Made by a program: the position numbers and the translations under genes. A stretch of 64,000 bases of DNA from positions 14,146,501 to 14,210,500 of the forward strand of contig NC_056539.1 of NCBI RefSeq assembly GCF_910596095.1, in the 5' to 3' direction. The DNA is from Thunnus maccoyii (lineage: Eukaryota > Chordata > Actinopteri > Scombriformes > Scombridae). The notes beneath the pieces are model-generated. The model worked only from the letters and a program-made list of their open reading frames with translations. It was not told where the DNA came from and made no database searches. Below, piece by piece: positions 13,201 through 25,981 of the stretch. Within the stretch, counting starts at the first letter, position 1, and every line of letters starts with the position of its first letter.

Positions 13201-15263
13201 TACAGTGATTCAACTGTGTGTAACGTCTCTGTTGTGATACAAAGGCGATATTTTTCCTCCACTGATAGCCTACTAATTAGACTAATTAGACTCAAATATC
13301 TTAATTAGAAGAACAAGCACGGCCTACAGTGTTTTGCTATTTTTAAAAGCTCTAAAGTTTAAAATGCTTCTGTTCATGGTCCAGACAGCTAAAAGCAAAA
13401 TGTGTAGTTTGAGGGGGAAAAAAAGCAAGACTGACCTGAAAGGTTTATTGTAGATCCTCTGTTTAAATATCTCACAGCCTCACAGACTAATTGAATTTCA
13501 TCTTTTACGGTTTCATCTTTTTAGTTTAGGTTAATGGGGAGAAAATTACATTTTTTTTTCTGCACAATGCATGTGGGAGACCATCAAGAGGAAACGTTTA
13601 AATCCTAAATTAATAATTATGAGCTAATAAATGGGTCGGGCCGCTGCCATCAATCGCAGTGGATCCTATAGCTGTGAGTCTAATGCCTCGATATCAAAGG
13701 TCAAATAGAAGAAGCCAGTAAAAGCGCCCCGCATGACACTGCAGATGATGTGTGAGAGCGACCAACAGCAGCTGCGCCTCTCTATCAAAGCCATAGAGAA
13801 AAGTGCAGCATACTCGCCTTTCCTTTAGTGCGCCCCGGCCAAAGACACACCGATGAGAGGACCTGATAGAATAGACTCGTATACCAATGGTGACCAATGT
13901 GAGGTCCGAGGACCACCGGGGGGCGTTGAAAGGCTTCCAGTAGGTCCCCGTTGAAAAAATAAAACGTTTAATTTCATGATATAATTGCGCAGTAAGTGAC
14001 GTTTCTGGATTACATGTTTTCAATAGGCATGTGTTGACTTTACCTCACAGTGTTGGAATTAAGGGGAACCAGACGGCACCTCAGCTCCCCCATACGAGAC
14101 CACCTGCGCTCCCATGAATGTAGCCTCATATAATTCAAGCGCAGAAGCTGCTAATTAAACATTCATTTTTTTGCATAATTTATTCTCCTGCGATGTATCA
14201 TCATATAAGAGATGAAAATTTAAACCTAACTCCGTCTTCAAAACACGGGAGTCGCTGATCTAAATTGGTCAAGCAAGCTATTCCAGTGCCTTCTGATATT
14301 TTCCAGTCTTGCATCGTGTCAGGACAGCATGTCAAAACACACTTCCAAGAAGCTTACAGTTATTTGACTGATGCCAATCTGGCAGGCGATAAAATTGACA
14401 GACAACCGAGATGAAGTCTTCAAAAATAAAGGATGTATTTCGTCAGTAAGTGTGGTCTGTGTTATTGGAGAGGCTTTAAAATGTTTACCATTGCTCAGAA
14501 TAGTCACATTGTTAAGCCTTTGTTGTTGTCTTAGAATGTCAATGCGCAGTTCTGTCTGTAGGCTATACTTAAGACTTTTATATCCTGGCAAATACAACAA
14601 ATATGTTTATTGAGCAAGACATATCTGATGAGTTTTACGCGTCTTATATTATTTTAGGTGCTTTTGTTGCCTGTTATTGTTTTATTTGTGCGCTTGTGCG
14701 TAAAAATGATTTGGTGTCATCTTGGCTAATCTGTGATCATCTCGTGAGGCTGCTGCGAAGTTATCGGACAGGATGTGCATGTGAATGTGAATGCGTGCTG
14801 TCCATCATTGTCATGCAAGTAGCGGGTTTAACTCTGCGTGGTTGTGCGTCTGAAAGAAAAGCAAGGAATTGTTATATATTGCAGAATCATTCGTGTCAGT
14901 AAAAAACAGCGTACCAAGTTTGGGCACCACTCCACAGGTGGATCACTAGACACCAGAATGTGCTTTGAACGCTACCCCACCCCCAAAAGTTTTATAATCC
15001 ATTTAATCTAATGGAGAAAAGAATGCTTTAGAGACAAAATCTGATCAAATGTTTGAAATAACAAATGGGAAACCCAAATCTAGTCAGGAAGCTTGATTGG
15101 AGGGGGGAAAAAATCCAGAAAACCCACACCCACTAGACTTTACAGTAAACACACATCCTCTCTCTTCTAAAACAGGTCTGAATGACGGGTAGCCTATAAT
15201 ATCACCTGCTATCATATTTTGGTGATCTCTGCAGGCTCATATCTGCAGTCATTAATACCCCTG

Positions 15264-15267
<4 letters not shown>
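9061..15267. other. Non-coding stretch, 3' flank of foxd2
   Basis: No gene is supported. The stretch is AT-rich with a long (CA)n array at 10.2 kb and a small (TGCA)n run near 10.82 kb. The part from about 12.8 to 14.2 kb is low in repeats and more balanced in composition, including a block at 13.6-13.76 kb, and is a plausible place for conserved regulatory DNA. That is a judgement by eye, not an alignment. Confidence 0.55.
10178..10252. repeat. (CA)n microsatellite, about 75 bp
   Basis: An uninterrupted CA dinucleotide array. Open frames across it translate to poly(Thr-His) and are artefacts. Confidence 0.97.

Positions 15268-15346
<79 letters not shown>
15268..15346. repeat. (GT)n microsatellite, about 79 bp
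   Basis: An uninterrupted GT array. Open frames here translate to poly(Val-Cys) or poly(Thr-His) and are not genes. Confidence 0.97.
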
Positions 15347-15347
<1 letters not shown>

Positions 15348-15499
15348 TCATCTCCTTTTCTCTGCAGCAGGTGTTCGTTTTGTGTGTCAGAGTCGACGAG
15401 GCGAAGATCTTCCAAAGTTAATATTGTGTTTCCAGAGATGATGGGGAGTTCACTGTCCTCGCTTTATTTACACATTCTAAATTAATTAAGCGAAGGATT

Positions 15500-15690
15500 C
15501 CTCTGTCTGTTGCAAAAACACGGAGGCTGGAGGGGAGACCGAGAGCAGCGAGGGGAGGCTGTGATTTATAGCGGCGGTGCAGCTAGGGCCGCGGCTCGCC
15601 TCTCCTCCAGGCCGGGGAGCCGCGGACCGGGCCAACATTCCTCTGTGGGGGCGAGGAGGCTCGTCTGCCGTGCGCACACACAGACACACA
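15500..15690. other. Small GC- and CpG-rich block
   Basis: A locally GC-rich segment with several CpG dinucleotides, including GCCGCGG and GAGCCGCGGACCGGG, in otherwise AT-rich DNA and lying between two (GT)n arrays. It has the look of a small CpG island. No coding frame or splice structure is visible; it could be an enhancer, an alternative promoter or a non-coding transcript start. Confidence 0.4.
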
Positions 15691-15808
15691 GGAGAGGAGA
15701 CAGTTATAAGATATAGTCCTGTTTGTTTTCTTGTACACTTTTCTTGAAAAAGCACGCTTATGGGCTCTAAAAGTTGCTGGTTTATGAGGGGAGAGCCTCG
15801 AAGTCGGG

Positions 15809-15911
<103 letters not shown>

Positions 15912-16399
15912 CTGGGGTTGGGATCCAAGATGTCCCCAAAAAGTAAAATGAGAGCGCTTGTTTTCATTAGCACACTCCCTATAGGCCCAAATGTACAGTG
16001 GCAGTCAGTCAGGGGCCTTCAGCTTATATGTAACACAGTCTGGGAGGATCTGGTTTAATGTTCAGATGAAACCAGTCGAGTCTCAAAATCTAAAACCAGC
16101 TTTTATCTCAGCAGACCAGCAAAAATATAACTACAAGCTACAATTAAAATAGTATTTACTGGACTTAAAATAGTTAGAAGCCAACTTTCCATGCGTCTTG
16201 CTTGTCGCAATCTATTTAAATCTTCTTTTTTTGGACGAATCAGTCCGTTAAAAGGCAGAATTAATTATTTAGGGAGGTTAAAGTTAATTTCAGGGCTAAA
16301 GCACCAAATTGATCTCCCAATAGGTGTGTAAACGTCCCCACTACATGTTGAAGCTGCTGACCTTAAGTTCATTATGAGCCCTTATAAATTAATCGGCCA

Positions 16400-16452
16400 T
16401 TATATTATATTATATTATATTATATTATATTATATTATATTATATTATATTA
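16400..16452. repeat. (TATAT)n pentanucleotide microsatellite
   Basis: Ten or so tandem TATAT units running straight through; composition is pure AT. Confidence 0.95.
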
Positions 16453-19257
16453 GTGAACAATGGCTTTAGACTCGTAATAGTTTGAAGAGTGTGACCTTGA
16501 AGACTAGTAGCTTGACATCTTTATTCCCCTGCACGCACCTACGTGCACATCATGCATGCACACACACACTCGTGGCGTCAGCACACCTTCTGTCCTCGTG
16601 TCCTTCAAGACTCACACAAGATGCATCGATCAGGGGCGTAATGTTATTGACAAGGCAGTTAAAGATTGGAGCTAAACGATTTCAGTTAATCCCCCTGCTG
16701 TCGCGCGCTGTTTAGGATGCAACTCTAATTATATTTTAATACTTATAAATTATGATTCCGGTCTCACTACTCTTTTTATGTTATCCCGAGGGCTTTCCCC
16801 GGGAATCCTAAACGGAAAAAATGTCCAGAGTGGAAAATAAGAGATAAACGTAAATTCATGTTGACATTCGTCTATAAATAAATTAAAGCGGCATAAAATG
16901 CTGGTTTAAGGCTGCTTACGCCCAAAAAAACAGAGCATATGGAAGCAGTTAGAAAGAGATGGGAATTGCCTTGAATTTTATAAATGTGTTTATGTGACTG
17001 TTGAGTCATTTGGCTGTCACCTCACATATCACTCACTTCTTATTTCGTGTGAGAAAACGTCACGAAAAATGACGAATGTCGTGGGTGCCTAAATAAAGGC
17101 ACGCTCCCCGGGGCTGAAAGTGTGGGTGGTCTTGAAGTGACAACCGTGCGGAAACCAGGGTCTCTATGAGGCATTAACGTGTCAATGTAACCGGTGAGGA
17201 CTTGCAGGAATAAAAAATTAAAGAGCGTTAGGAAGATGCGCCCCGGGTGTCTAATGTGTTCAAGTGTTTGTGGTGATTTTTGAGGAAGAGCGAGTTCCAG
17301 GTCTATTCTAGTCACAATAAGTAAGCCTGTAATCTTACAGCAGAGATGGACCGTGTTGGTGTGTGTTTGAGCTAAAAAATTCATCTCAAATTGTCCATTT
17401 TCAAAGAAGGCGCCTTTTTCTGAATCTCCCCATGCAGATCAAGTGTGTGAGAGTGTGTGTGTGTGTGTCTGTGTGTGCGTGCGTGTGGGAGCGCGCGTTA
17501 TGCTTTGTGTCTCATGATTTTTATTGGCTTAGTTTTCTTTCCTGCAGTTGTTTAAATGGTTTTTAACCACCTCTGCAAACGCTTCATGTGGATTTTAATG
17601 GACTGATGCGGTGCGTAATGACTCCCTGTCAGGGCGGGTGTGCAGAGAAAACTTCAATAGCCTGCTAATGTTTTTCTCCACCTCATTTACTGCGCAAATT
17701 ATATATGCTGGATATCAATTCACATCACTGAGAGGAGTGGATCAAATCAAAACGATTTCCCAAAACCGTATATCAATTGTCCAAATTTGCACTTACAAGG
17801 AGAGAGGCAGAGAAAAAAGAAATAAAAGCTGGGTCTGGATAAAGAATAGTGTTGGTTTTCGTTTCAAAGACTTTCAGTGAGCTGTGCATGAGGGAAAACA
17901 GAGGAGTCAGCCCTCCCACCCTTCATCCTTAATAATCATCTGTCAAAACACCCACAAACTAATTTAACCATTTGCACACAGTTCTGGTAAATAAAAGAGG
18001 CTTTACACCCCCTTCTGTCTGGAAACATGTGCTCCAACAACTCTGAAAAAGACCAATAGGCCTGTTTTCTGTAGCCGGACGAGTCCCACTGCTTCTTTTA
18101 TATGTATCCCGAGACAACACAGATGACATGAAAGCGGACCAAACCGAGGGCCTTTTGAGAAGATTGCTTTTCAGGGTCTAAAATGTGTGTGGCTGGTCTC
18201 ACAGGGGACCGCTCGCTGTGCGCACATTCACTCCCCTGGGCCAGGGGTCCACACTGACAACATCAACAAACGGCCAAAAAGCCGCATTATGGTGGATTAG
18301 GAGCCTGATGAAAAATGCTGCTACAAATTAGCAACGAAAGCCCAAAAGACCGTGGGTATATCCTTGTTCACTTTCAATTACAGACCGCCGAGGCCTGGTA
18401 ACGTCCCCATTCATTTAGGGCCTTTGTAACTTGCTAGAAAATGGTCCTTTACAAGCGAGCAAGAGCCACACAAGAGGAATACTTGCCCACTGTTGCGTGA
18501 TATTCATGACTGTTATATGCGTCAAGTCGTGTTTGAAATATTTGAACCGAATGTTGTGCGTTTCTCACACCTAAAAAGAGTCTTGATTCACTGCACGCTT
18601 AAGAGACTAACCTCGTTGTAATTAGTCACACCTGAATTAATTATATTTAGGAGCTGCATGATTGGAACAAACATGCATATTTAAAAAAAAAAAAATTGGC
18701 CTTAAAGTTCGAATAAAAGTAAAATGTTCTTTCCCCAAATGCAACATTAAGAATAAAACGAAATTAAAATGAAAGCCTAATATGACTCCTTTCAAAACAA
18801 TTATTTGTTGGAAGAAGTAGGAATTGTTACAAATACAGCATAAAGCCTGATTTAATTTAATTCTTTTAACATATATGCTGCAGTTTAGTCTATATCAGCT
18901 GCAAGTCTGACGCATCAACTCTGCAATAAATAAAAAAAAATTAACGATTTTGGGCTTGTTTGTTTTTTTCAAATTCACCAACATTTATTATTCTTGTCAT
19001 TACAACAAAAAATGACCTATGAACATTTAGGTGTCTCTCTCTATTGGCAACACATGACATACTGTATGTCTCACAGATTCCATTGTGAAATAGATAGGAA
19101 CGAACAACAATTAAAAGGTTGAGAGAGGTAATGCGACCTTTTGTACCAAAAAAACCACATAGCCTACATGTCCACCGACAACATGAAATGATACTGTCAC
19201 AAATTCACCATGTAGAGGAGATTTGGGGGGGAGTGATGGTGGGGAAATGGTTAATTT

Positions 19258-19261
<4 letters not shown>

Positions 19262-19301
<40 letters not shown>

Positions 19302-19310
19302 TGTGTGTGT
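19262..19310. repeat. (TG)n microsatellite
   Basis: A TG array with a single C interruption near its right end. Confidence 0.95.
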
Positions 19311-19825
19311 CAGAAACCCCCTTTTGTCTCCATGTGCTTTCTAAGTAAAACCTGAGTTTGCCGTCTGTCAGAACTATATGTCAACAACAACAGTGCCATT
19401 TTTCTCACGACGCACAAAATAAAAACAATATAAATCATAATATAATTCTCAATTATATTTTTTAAAAAAATTGGAAATCATCCCCGCAGTCATGGGTGAC
19501 ACCTTTAACTTATGTTAAAATAACAAGATCTTTTTCTTTTCCCCCCATCGACCATTGAAGGCCACGTGCCAGATTTGCAGGCCAGTATTGTTTAAAAAGA
19601 TCCCTCTCAGAGTTTCTCTTGCTTTTGTCTCTCAATATTATACACATATTTACAAACCATAAATAAACCTTTCTCTCCTCTTACATTGGGATGAACCGTG
19701 GAGAGCCAAAACACTCTTATTTCACCAAGAATGCTCAGCCTACCTTCACATAGGACGATGCCACAATAGGCTTTTTAATAAAAGATTTTCAGCGGGCATT
19801 CTTGTTTTTTTTTTTGTTTTGTTTT

Positions 19826-20923
19826 TTAGAAAGGACAACTGTTCATAGTCGGGGTTTTGCTGGAAAAAGTCTGACTCTGTGGCCCGGGTTGTAATATGCT
19901 GTCCTGTGATAGGCTCAAATGGTTGGAAGCAGAGGCCAGTGCTGGGGTCAACATGGCCAGGATTTGAGCCTGGCTGCCCGGCTGCGCGCTGTAGGAAGAG
20001 GCGGTGGAGTTGGCCGCACCGATGATATTGTCAATGGAGAATGAAGGCCGGCTCGGGGTGCTGGAGTCTGTCTTGAGAGGCGGCAGAGACGGGCTAAGCT
20101 GAGGGTAAAAAGGCTTTCTTAAATCGGCCCCTAAAAGGGAAGGCAGTGGATGCGGCGCAGGGAATATGGATGAGGGCAAGGTGCAGGGTGCGTTAGGGAA
20201 CGGGAATGAACCACCTGTGTGGTGTGGGTGATACGGGTTGTGGGCTGCGTGAAAGTTCTGCAGCTGGAGTCCATAGTTGTATCCATACGGGCCGTATCCA
20301 AACCCGGGAAGAAAGCCACCAGAGTCCCTAAGGATTTCATTACTTTGGTGCCTCTTGAAGCGCTTCCTCCTGCGCAAAAAGCTCCCGTTGTCGAACATGT
20401 CTGCGGAATCCGGGTCGAGGGTCCAGTAGTTGCCCTTTCCGGGGTTGCCAGGTTCCCGTGGGATTTTTACGAAGCAGTCGTTTAGGGAAAGATTGTGGCG
20501 TATCGAGTTTTGCCAAGCTGGGAATTTCTCCCGGTAGTAGGGGAATCTGTTGCTGATGAACTCGCAGATCTCACTGAGTGTGAGGCGCTTCTTGGGGCTC
20601 TGCAGGATGGCCATGGTGATCAGGGCGATGTAAGAGTAGGGTGGCTTTACAAGTGCATTTTTTCTCGATTTGTCCCCAATCACGGTCCCGGCCTCTGCGT
20701 TGGAGCCCATCTGGTCTGACGGGCAGTCGGAGCTGCTGAGCCCGGGAGAGGAAGCCCTCTCAGCCGCGTTCTGGGAGTAATTATCGTCCGAGTCATTGTC
20801 CAAGTTGAACTCGTGGTGAATGTACTTTCCGTCCTTTCCAACGGATATATCGCCCCCAACCACGTCGATGTCCACATCTTCGGACAATGCAGAGCTGTCG
20901 GACATATCCGTCCCTAAAGTCAT
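19826..20923 (-). CDS. foxd2: Forkhead box protein D2 (FoxD2), single exon
   Basis: A forkhead transcription factor acting in the nucleus; FoxD proteins regulate mesenchyme, neural crest and kidney development. The frame is one intronless ORF of 365 residues, as usual for FoxD genes. I start it at the MTLG methionine (codon at 20923-20921) because FoxD1/D2 proteins begin MTL; the frame stays open 52 codons further upstream, but that part is unlike FoxD. An acidic IDVVGG motif lies at about residues 19-24. The forkhead domain spans about 93-191 (KPPYSYIA ... LRRRKRFKR). The eh1-type Groucho motif FSIDNII is at about 295-301. FoxD2 is favoured over FoxD1/D3/D4 by LLGADL, LKTD and the [12 protein letters not shown] tail ending in CPF, which resemble human FOXD2. 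The order with foxe3 supports this. FoxD5 is the main alternative. Confidence 0.9.
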   Translation of the reverse strand: MTLGTDMSDSSALSEDVDIDVVGGDISVGKDGKYIHHEFNLDNDSDDNYSQNAAERASSPGLSSSDCPSDQMGSNAEAGTVIGDKSRKNALVKPPYSYIALITMAILQSPKKRLTLSEICEFISNRFPYYREKFPAWQNSIRHNLSLNDCFVKIPREPGNPGKGNYWTLDPDSADMFDNGSFLRRRKRFKRHQSNEILRDSGGFLPGFGYGPYGYNYGLQLQNFHAAHNPYHPHHTGGSFPFPNAPCTLPSSIFPAPHPLPSLLGADLRKPFYPQLSPSLPPLKTDSSTPSRPSFSIDNIIGAANSTASSYSAQPGSQAQILAMLTPALASASNHLSLSQDSILQPGPQSQTFSSKTPTMNSCPF

Positions 20924-21944
20924 CCTTGAAGACGCCGCTTCTTTTACCCCTCTTTCCCAGATTTCCTCCTCCTCTGGTCCGATGAAGTTTACTGAGCGAG
21001 AGCGCGCACACACTCTGCCTCTCCCCCTACAACCACACCAGACTTTTGCTGCAGCTTTATCTCCAACTACTGAATGCACACATGGCTAGAATCTATTTAA
21101 AAGATAAATAACTCTTTGACCTGTGGATTTGGCGAGTCCTGGCCGTCCGAGGCTGGTCAAGCAGGGCCGTGCGAGGTTCTCATCGAGCAGAAAACTTCTG
21201 ATTTTCAGGCGTAAAAAGACAAGTCAAAAATCATCGATCTTGCTCCGATATGGACTTGTGTTGTCTTCAAATGCGATGGTTCCCGTCTGTTATCAGTTTA
21301 TGCTGTTGGCCATTTAAAGGGCCACTTTTGGATATCCAAGTACCTTTCCAAAATATCTTTTACGCACAGGATTGGGTAGGTATCCAGCCAGACTGTCACA
21401 CTATCCTCTTTAGCTCTCAAAAGGTATTTATAGGACCACGCTGATCACGTGGTCTTTGAGTCACTGTTACCAGGAACTGGACGAAATCACCGTGCAAAAA
21501 TTAATATTTCAACCTGCCCTTGAATCTTAAAACCATATTCGTTTTTAAAAAAGATTGATTAAACTGAAATCACGAAAAAAATCTCGGCTCTGGAAGACAA
21601 TCTCTGTTGTTTCCATGGATACAGATTTGTTTCAAGAGTTTCAAATTTTCATTTACTTTGTACATGTTGTTGGAGATCTTTCTTATTCTGTGTCCCATCA
21701 ATATATGGAGAATTTATTGAGACAAACTTTTGGATAAACTGGATAAAAATGCACCAAAAGGAAATAAAATTGTCTCAATTTACAATGATGATTTTTTATT
21801 TTTTAAATTCGCACGCATTTAAACTGCGATTTTAAAGCAGCGAGAGGCAGCGAGACTTCTTTAAGTGGACATTTGTTCCTTTTTTTATTTTCTCTCTTTC
21901 TTTCTTTCTTTCTTTGCAGTGTAAGGTGAGAGAAGTATATTTTG

Positions 21945-21998
21945 TATGTGTTGTATTAGCTACTGGATGCCTAAATTTCCCTTGGGATCAATAAAGTT

Positions 21999-22000
<2 letters not shown>
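21945..22000 (+). mobile_element. Retroelement 3'-tail-like sequence
   Basis: The phrase 'ttcccttgggatcaataaag' directly followed by a (TATC)n array is the form of 3' end seen on many fish non-LTR elements and derived SINEs. Only the tail is present, so I do not assign a family. Confidence 0.5.

Positions 22001-22059
<59 letters not shown>
22001..22059. repeat. (TATC)n tetranucleotide microsatellite
   Basis: About 15 perfect TATC units, immediately 3' of a retroelement-like tail, which suggests the array grew from the element's own repeated 3' terminus. Confidence 0.95.
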
Positions 22060-22230
22060 TTATAAGGTGCACATTGATGGATGACGGTGATTGATCATTA
22101 TGGAAACAACCTGCAAACACAAGCATATACTGAAGACTGTTATTCATTTTATAATGTGATTTCAAAAATATCAGCAAAATATGTGCATCTTAAGCGCAGG
22201 TAATGACATAGGTCAAAAGGCATTTATAAC

Positions 22231-22303
<73 letters not shown>
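22231..22303. repeat. (ATT)n trinucleotide microsatellite
   Basis: About 24 perfect TAT/ATT units. The open frame over it reads poly-isoleucine and is an artefact. Confidence 0.96.
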
Positions 22304-24135
22304 TTTCAGTTCCCTTTATCAATTTGTGGAATTCAGAAATTAAATGCATTTAATTCGTTATGAAATAATAATGAAGCTTATAATAAATATCACGATGTTG
22401 TCAAATCCACTAAAATAAGTCTATAACCATAAACATATGAACATATTTTGTACGTTTTTAAATTATTATAAATGTGTCGTTCTGTTGTCTAATAAAAAAG
22501 GCTGATTTAAGCGTATTGAATTCCACCTCAAAGGTTTTGGCCAGCGGCCTAATTCCCTGATCACTTCCCACGGGTTTTGTGTTTTCCTTGTCAAGAAGTC
22601 ACAACATTATCCATCTGCATTTTCTGAATAATTCACAGGGGTCCGCAGTCAGCTGCAACCTGCTCCAATTCGTCTCCGTCAGGAGTGAAAGGCCAGCAGA
22701 TGACAATATGTAATGTGTGTGTAATGTGTGCGGGCTTATTTAGAGCAGGCGGACATTCCAGTTCATTACGCTGCAGAAACACTGAGTTATTGTAATGCTT
22801 TGACGTCATCACCCCATTCATCTTACAGGTCAAACAACATACAGCTTGTCAGATTTTTTTTTTTTTAATTTTATTTTATTTTATTTGGTTCGTCAGGGAA
22901 CAACATGGTTTCATTTAATCGCAGCAACAATATTTTGTTCTGTGTTTGTTTGCTTTCGTTTTAAGTCTGCATTGTGTGTTTTTTCTTCTTTAAAGGGAAA
23001 CGACTGTTCCACTGAGGAAACAAGTTCAAGTCAAGCATGCAGCATCTTAAATATCCCACATAAGCTCTGACTGAGCCTCGTGTCCTCTTCTCTGACCTGT
23101 CTGTCACTTTTCAAGACTTTTAAAAATCAAAAATCTGAAATAGACTCGCTGAGACGCGCGTGACAGCTGTCTGACAGAAGTGACACAATTTAAGCTTCTT
23201 TTTTTTTTTTTTTAAATTTCACTTTATCATTAGATTTCTCTGAATGTTGTCATGTATCCCACGTTGTGCATAGATTCACATGACAAAACACAACATTTGG
23301 CCAGACAACAAAACAAACACATCAGACATTATTAATATTCAGCTGCAGTGCAACCAGTTCTGCTTTCACATCCATTACACCACACAGGCCTTGCGAGAAA
23401 AAAGGCTCATCAGCTGGATCCAAAACCAAACCCAAACTCTGATTTAACATTTTGACAGACTGAGGAACAAAAGATTCTGTAATTTGTTCAGTCTAACCCT
23501 GTCTGATGAAGCCTGCATTTATAAAACTTGATTCTAATTTCCAGGTTTTCCAGAGGATCTGGCGCCATGGGGAGACCACACTTCCCACAAGCGATTGATT
23601 TATCTGTCTTCTCACACTGTTTTCCACAACCTGGACCACAGAGGTAATGAGACACGTGACTAATTTACTAATTAAAACCTCACATTCTCTATGCCATAAC
23701 TGTCAATTAAGGAGCGTATTGATTTATACTGAAGTGGAATAACAATTGATCTATATCTTATATTGTATTTAACAATTAGTAAATTAAAGATAGACTCCCT
23801 TATCCAATTAAAATGATGTTTTGTGTATAATATTAAATTCCAAATTATAAAGCTGCTTTCAGTTCAAACTATTTTTTCTAATATTAAGCATCAACAGTGC
23901 ACCGGCACAGAAATCTATATAAATGTCATTTGGTTGTGGCACATGGCTCAAAAGACAGATATTGGCCACATTTTATTCTTTTTTCCAATTACTCATATTT
24001 CCTCTTGAGTAACCTACAAAACGGACGCTGTGGGATATTTCAGCTTCTTCAAGTTTCCAAAGGTTCAAGAGGTTTTTGGCTCATGAGTTGAGATTTGCGG
24101 GGAAAGCTTTCTTATTTTTGCAGTTTGTGGTGTTG

Positions 24136-24152
24136 AGCGCCCTCTGCTGTCG
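24136..24152 (-). promoter_or_regulatory. CTCF-like site
   Basis: Read on the minus strand the sequence is ACAGCAGAGGGCGCTC, close to the vertebrate CTCF core consensus (CCASYAGRKGGCRS). It lies between foxd2 and foxe3. The match is by eye; occupancy is unknown. Confidence 0.5.
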
Positions 24153-25044
24153 CTAAAGTACCGAAAATGAAATCTTTCCCAAACACTAAGACTGTCAAAG
24201 TGTTGGGTTACACTTGTGCTTTTTCTCACATAAACACAGTGGAAATAATAAAACTGAAACGTTTCTACTGAACTGAAAAAATGAAATGCTGAGACGGTGT
24301 TTGTTAAAATGCAGTAGCCTCATGACAATGTGTCCCAGTAGGAAATCTAACTGGAAATATTGACTTTTTTGAAAATATTGAAGCACAGGTGGAGGGCAAT
24401 AGTATATAAAGTATAGTATATAGTGTAGTATGTGCAGTATTTCTGTATGCACCAGAATTAGTATGACAGAATTAGATTCAGGTGAGATCAGCATTATGCA
24501 GCATGTTGCATAGGACGGTTAAATGAAGCAAACTGTCCAACATAGAGTCTAAATGAGGAGTCTGACTGCACTGTGATTATCATCATCTGAATCCTCAAGA
24601 AATTAACACAAGTGGTAACTACAGTATCCAAATCTCTCACTATATATGAAACCAAGAATTGGTAAAATTACACAGGAACACCTGAATATTCTATATTCTA
24701 TATTATTATTATATATATTATATGTGTTTCCCATTTATCCAGGCTAATCAACTAATATACTCACTTAAAAAAAATGCAGTTATGGATGCATTCTGTTGTT
24801 TTATGCTGATGTATTTTTCTTAGTCCATCACATTATTGGCCAGATCATATGACATCACACCGAGATATTTCCAATATGAGTATGAATTTTCAGCTATTAG
24901 AAATTCTTGAAGTAACCATCAAGTTCTGATGCCAGATTCACTGAAGCTTCAGTCTTGAGTCCCAATTGTATAAATGTCTTTTCATTACAAAAAGATTGAA
25001 TTTAGCACAAGAAACAAGAAATGATAGAGCCAAGCTTTCATCAG

Positions 25045-25082
25045 CTTCTTCATGATATTTAATGTAAAATATCATGAAGAAG
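25045..25082. repeat. Perfect hairpin, 16-bp stem and 6-nt loop
   Basis: CTTCTTCATGATATTT (25045-25060) and AAATATCATGAAGAAG (25067-25082) are exact reverse complements with loop AATGTA. A further weaker stem (UCAUCAG against UGAUGA, slipped by a few bases) could extend it to about 25 bp. It may be a MITE remnant or an unproven small-RNA hairpin. Confidence 0.7.
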
Positions 25083-25966
25083 TTTATGATGATGAATTCT
25101 GTCTACACTGCCTCTTTGCACCGACATTCAAGAGTCATAAAGCTATAGCAGTTTTGGAAGAGTATCTTTTTTGCTTGTCTTGTTGTCTTGCTCCATCTGT
25201 ATCACTATTGTCTCTTTTGAAGTTACACCAAAGCTTAGTACAAAATAAACTCACTCCGATTCCCTGACGATGAACAAAATTAAGAACTAACCAAGTATGA
25301 GCAAATAAGGTTGAAACAATAACAACTGTGAAGTCTTTTAAGTCAAATTCATTTAATTCAGCAAAACAAAAATACAAAATCCAGGTCAGGCCTGATTATA
25401 GGGTTGCTTGTTTCTCAGGTTCAACCACCATGGTTGTAGATTCAAAATGAGTTTGGAAAAATGATTATCTGCTTATTGTAGTTGTGGTTTTGCTGCTTAC
25501 TGTTGTCCCTAATCGGTGTAATTAATCATAATCACAACACACTCACAAACTGAAAAAGAAAATCACAGTAAAAGAGTGAAAATCATCCCACAAGCTGAGC
25601 ATCTTGTTTTTGCTTCCATCTAGTGGTTGAAAATTTGAACCTGCTGCAACTGTATATATGATTCCTTCAGCACTTCAGTGTCGAATTCACCTTCATTCAT
25701 ACTGAACAAACAGCTCTTTAAACAGAAGTAATGATGTTTAGCTAATGAGCAGACCTACACTTTGAACTTGACCTTTCTGACTAACAGCTTAATATATCTT
25801 GATTCAAGCTAATGAAATATCTGACCGTCAGAAACAACTGGACTTGCTGTTTGGTCTTTAAGATGTTGTCCCATCCGTCCAAGATTACCTTCAAATCAAA
25901 CATCCAGTCCAACTCTGACTTTGACTCTTCAACCCAGTTTATGATCATGTGCATAACCTGATAGAC

Positions 25967-25981
25967 CCACCAGGTGGCAAA
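25967..25981 (+). promoter_or_regulatory. CTCF-like site
   Basis: CCCACCAGGTGGCAA matches the CTCF core (CCASYAGRKGGCR) on the plus strand. Together with the minus-strand site at 24.14 kb it forms a divergently oriented pair. The match is by eye only. Confidence 0.4.

Noticed and set aside
20924-21079. 52-codon N-terminal extension of foxd2
   Set aside because: The frame is open, but the extension is unlike any FoxD N-terminus, whereas MTLG at the internal Met is the conserved FoxD1/D2 start.
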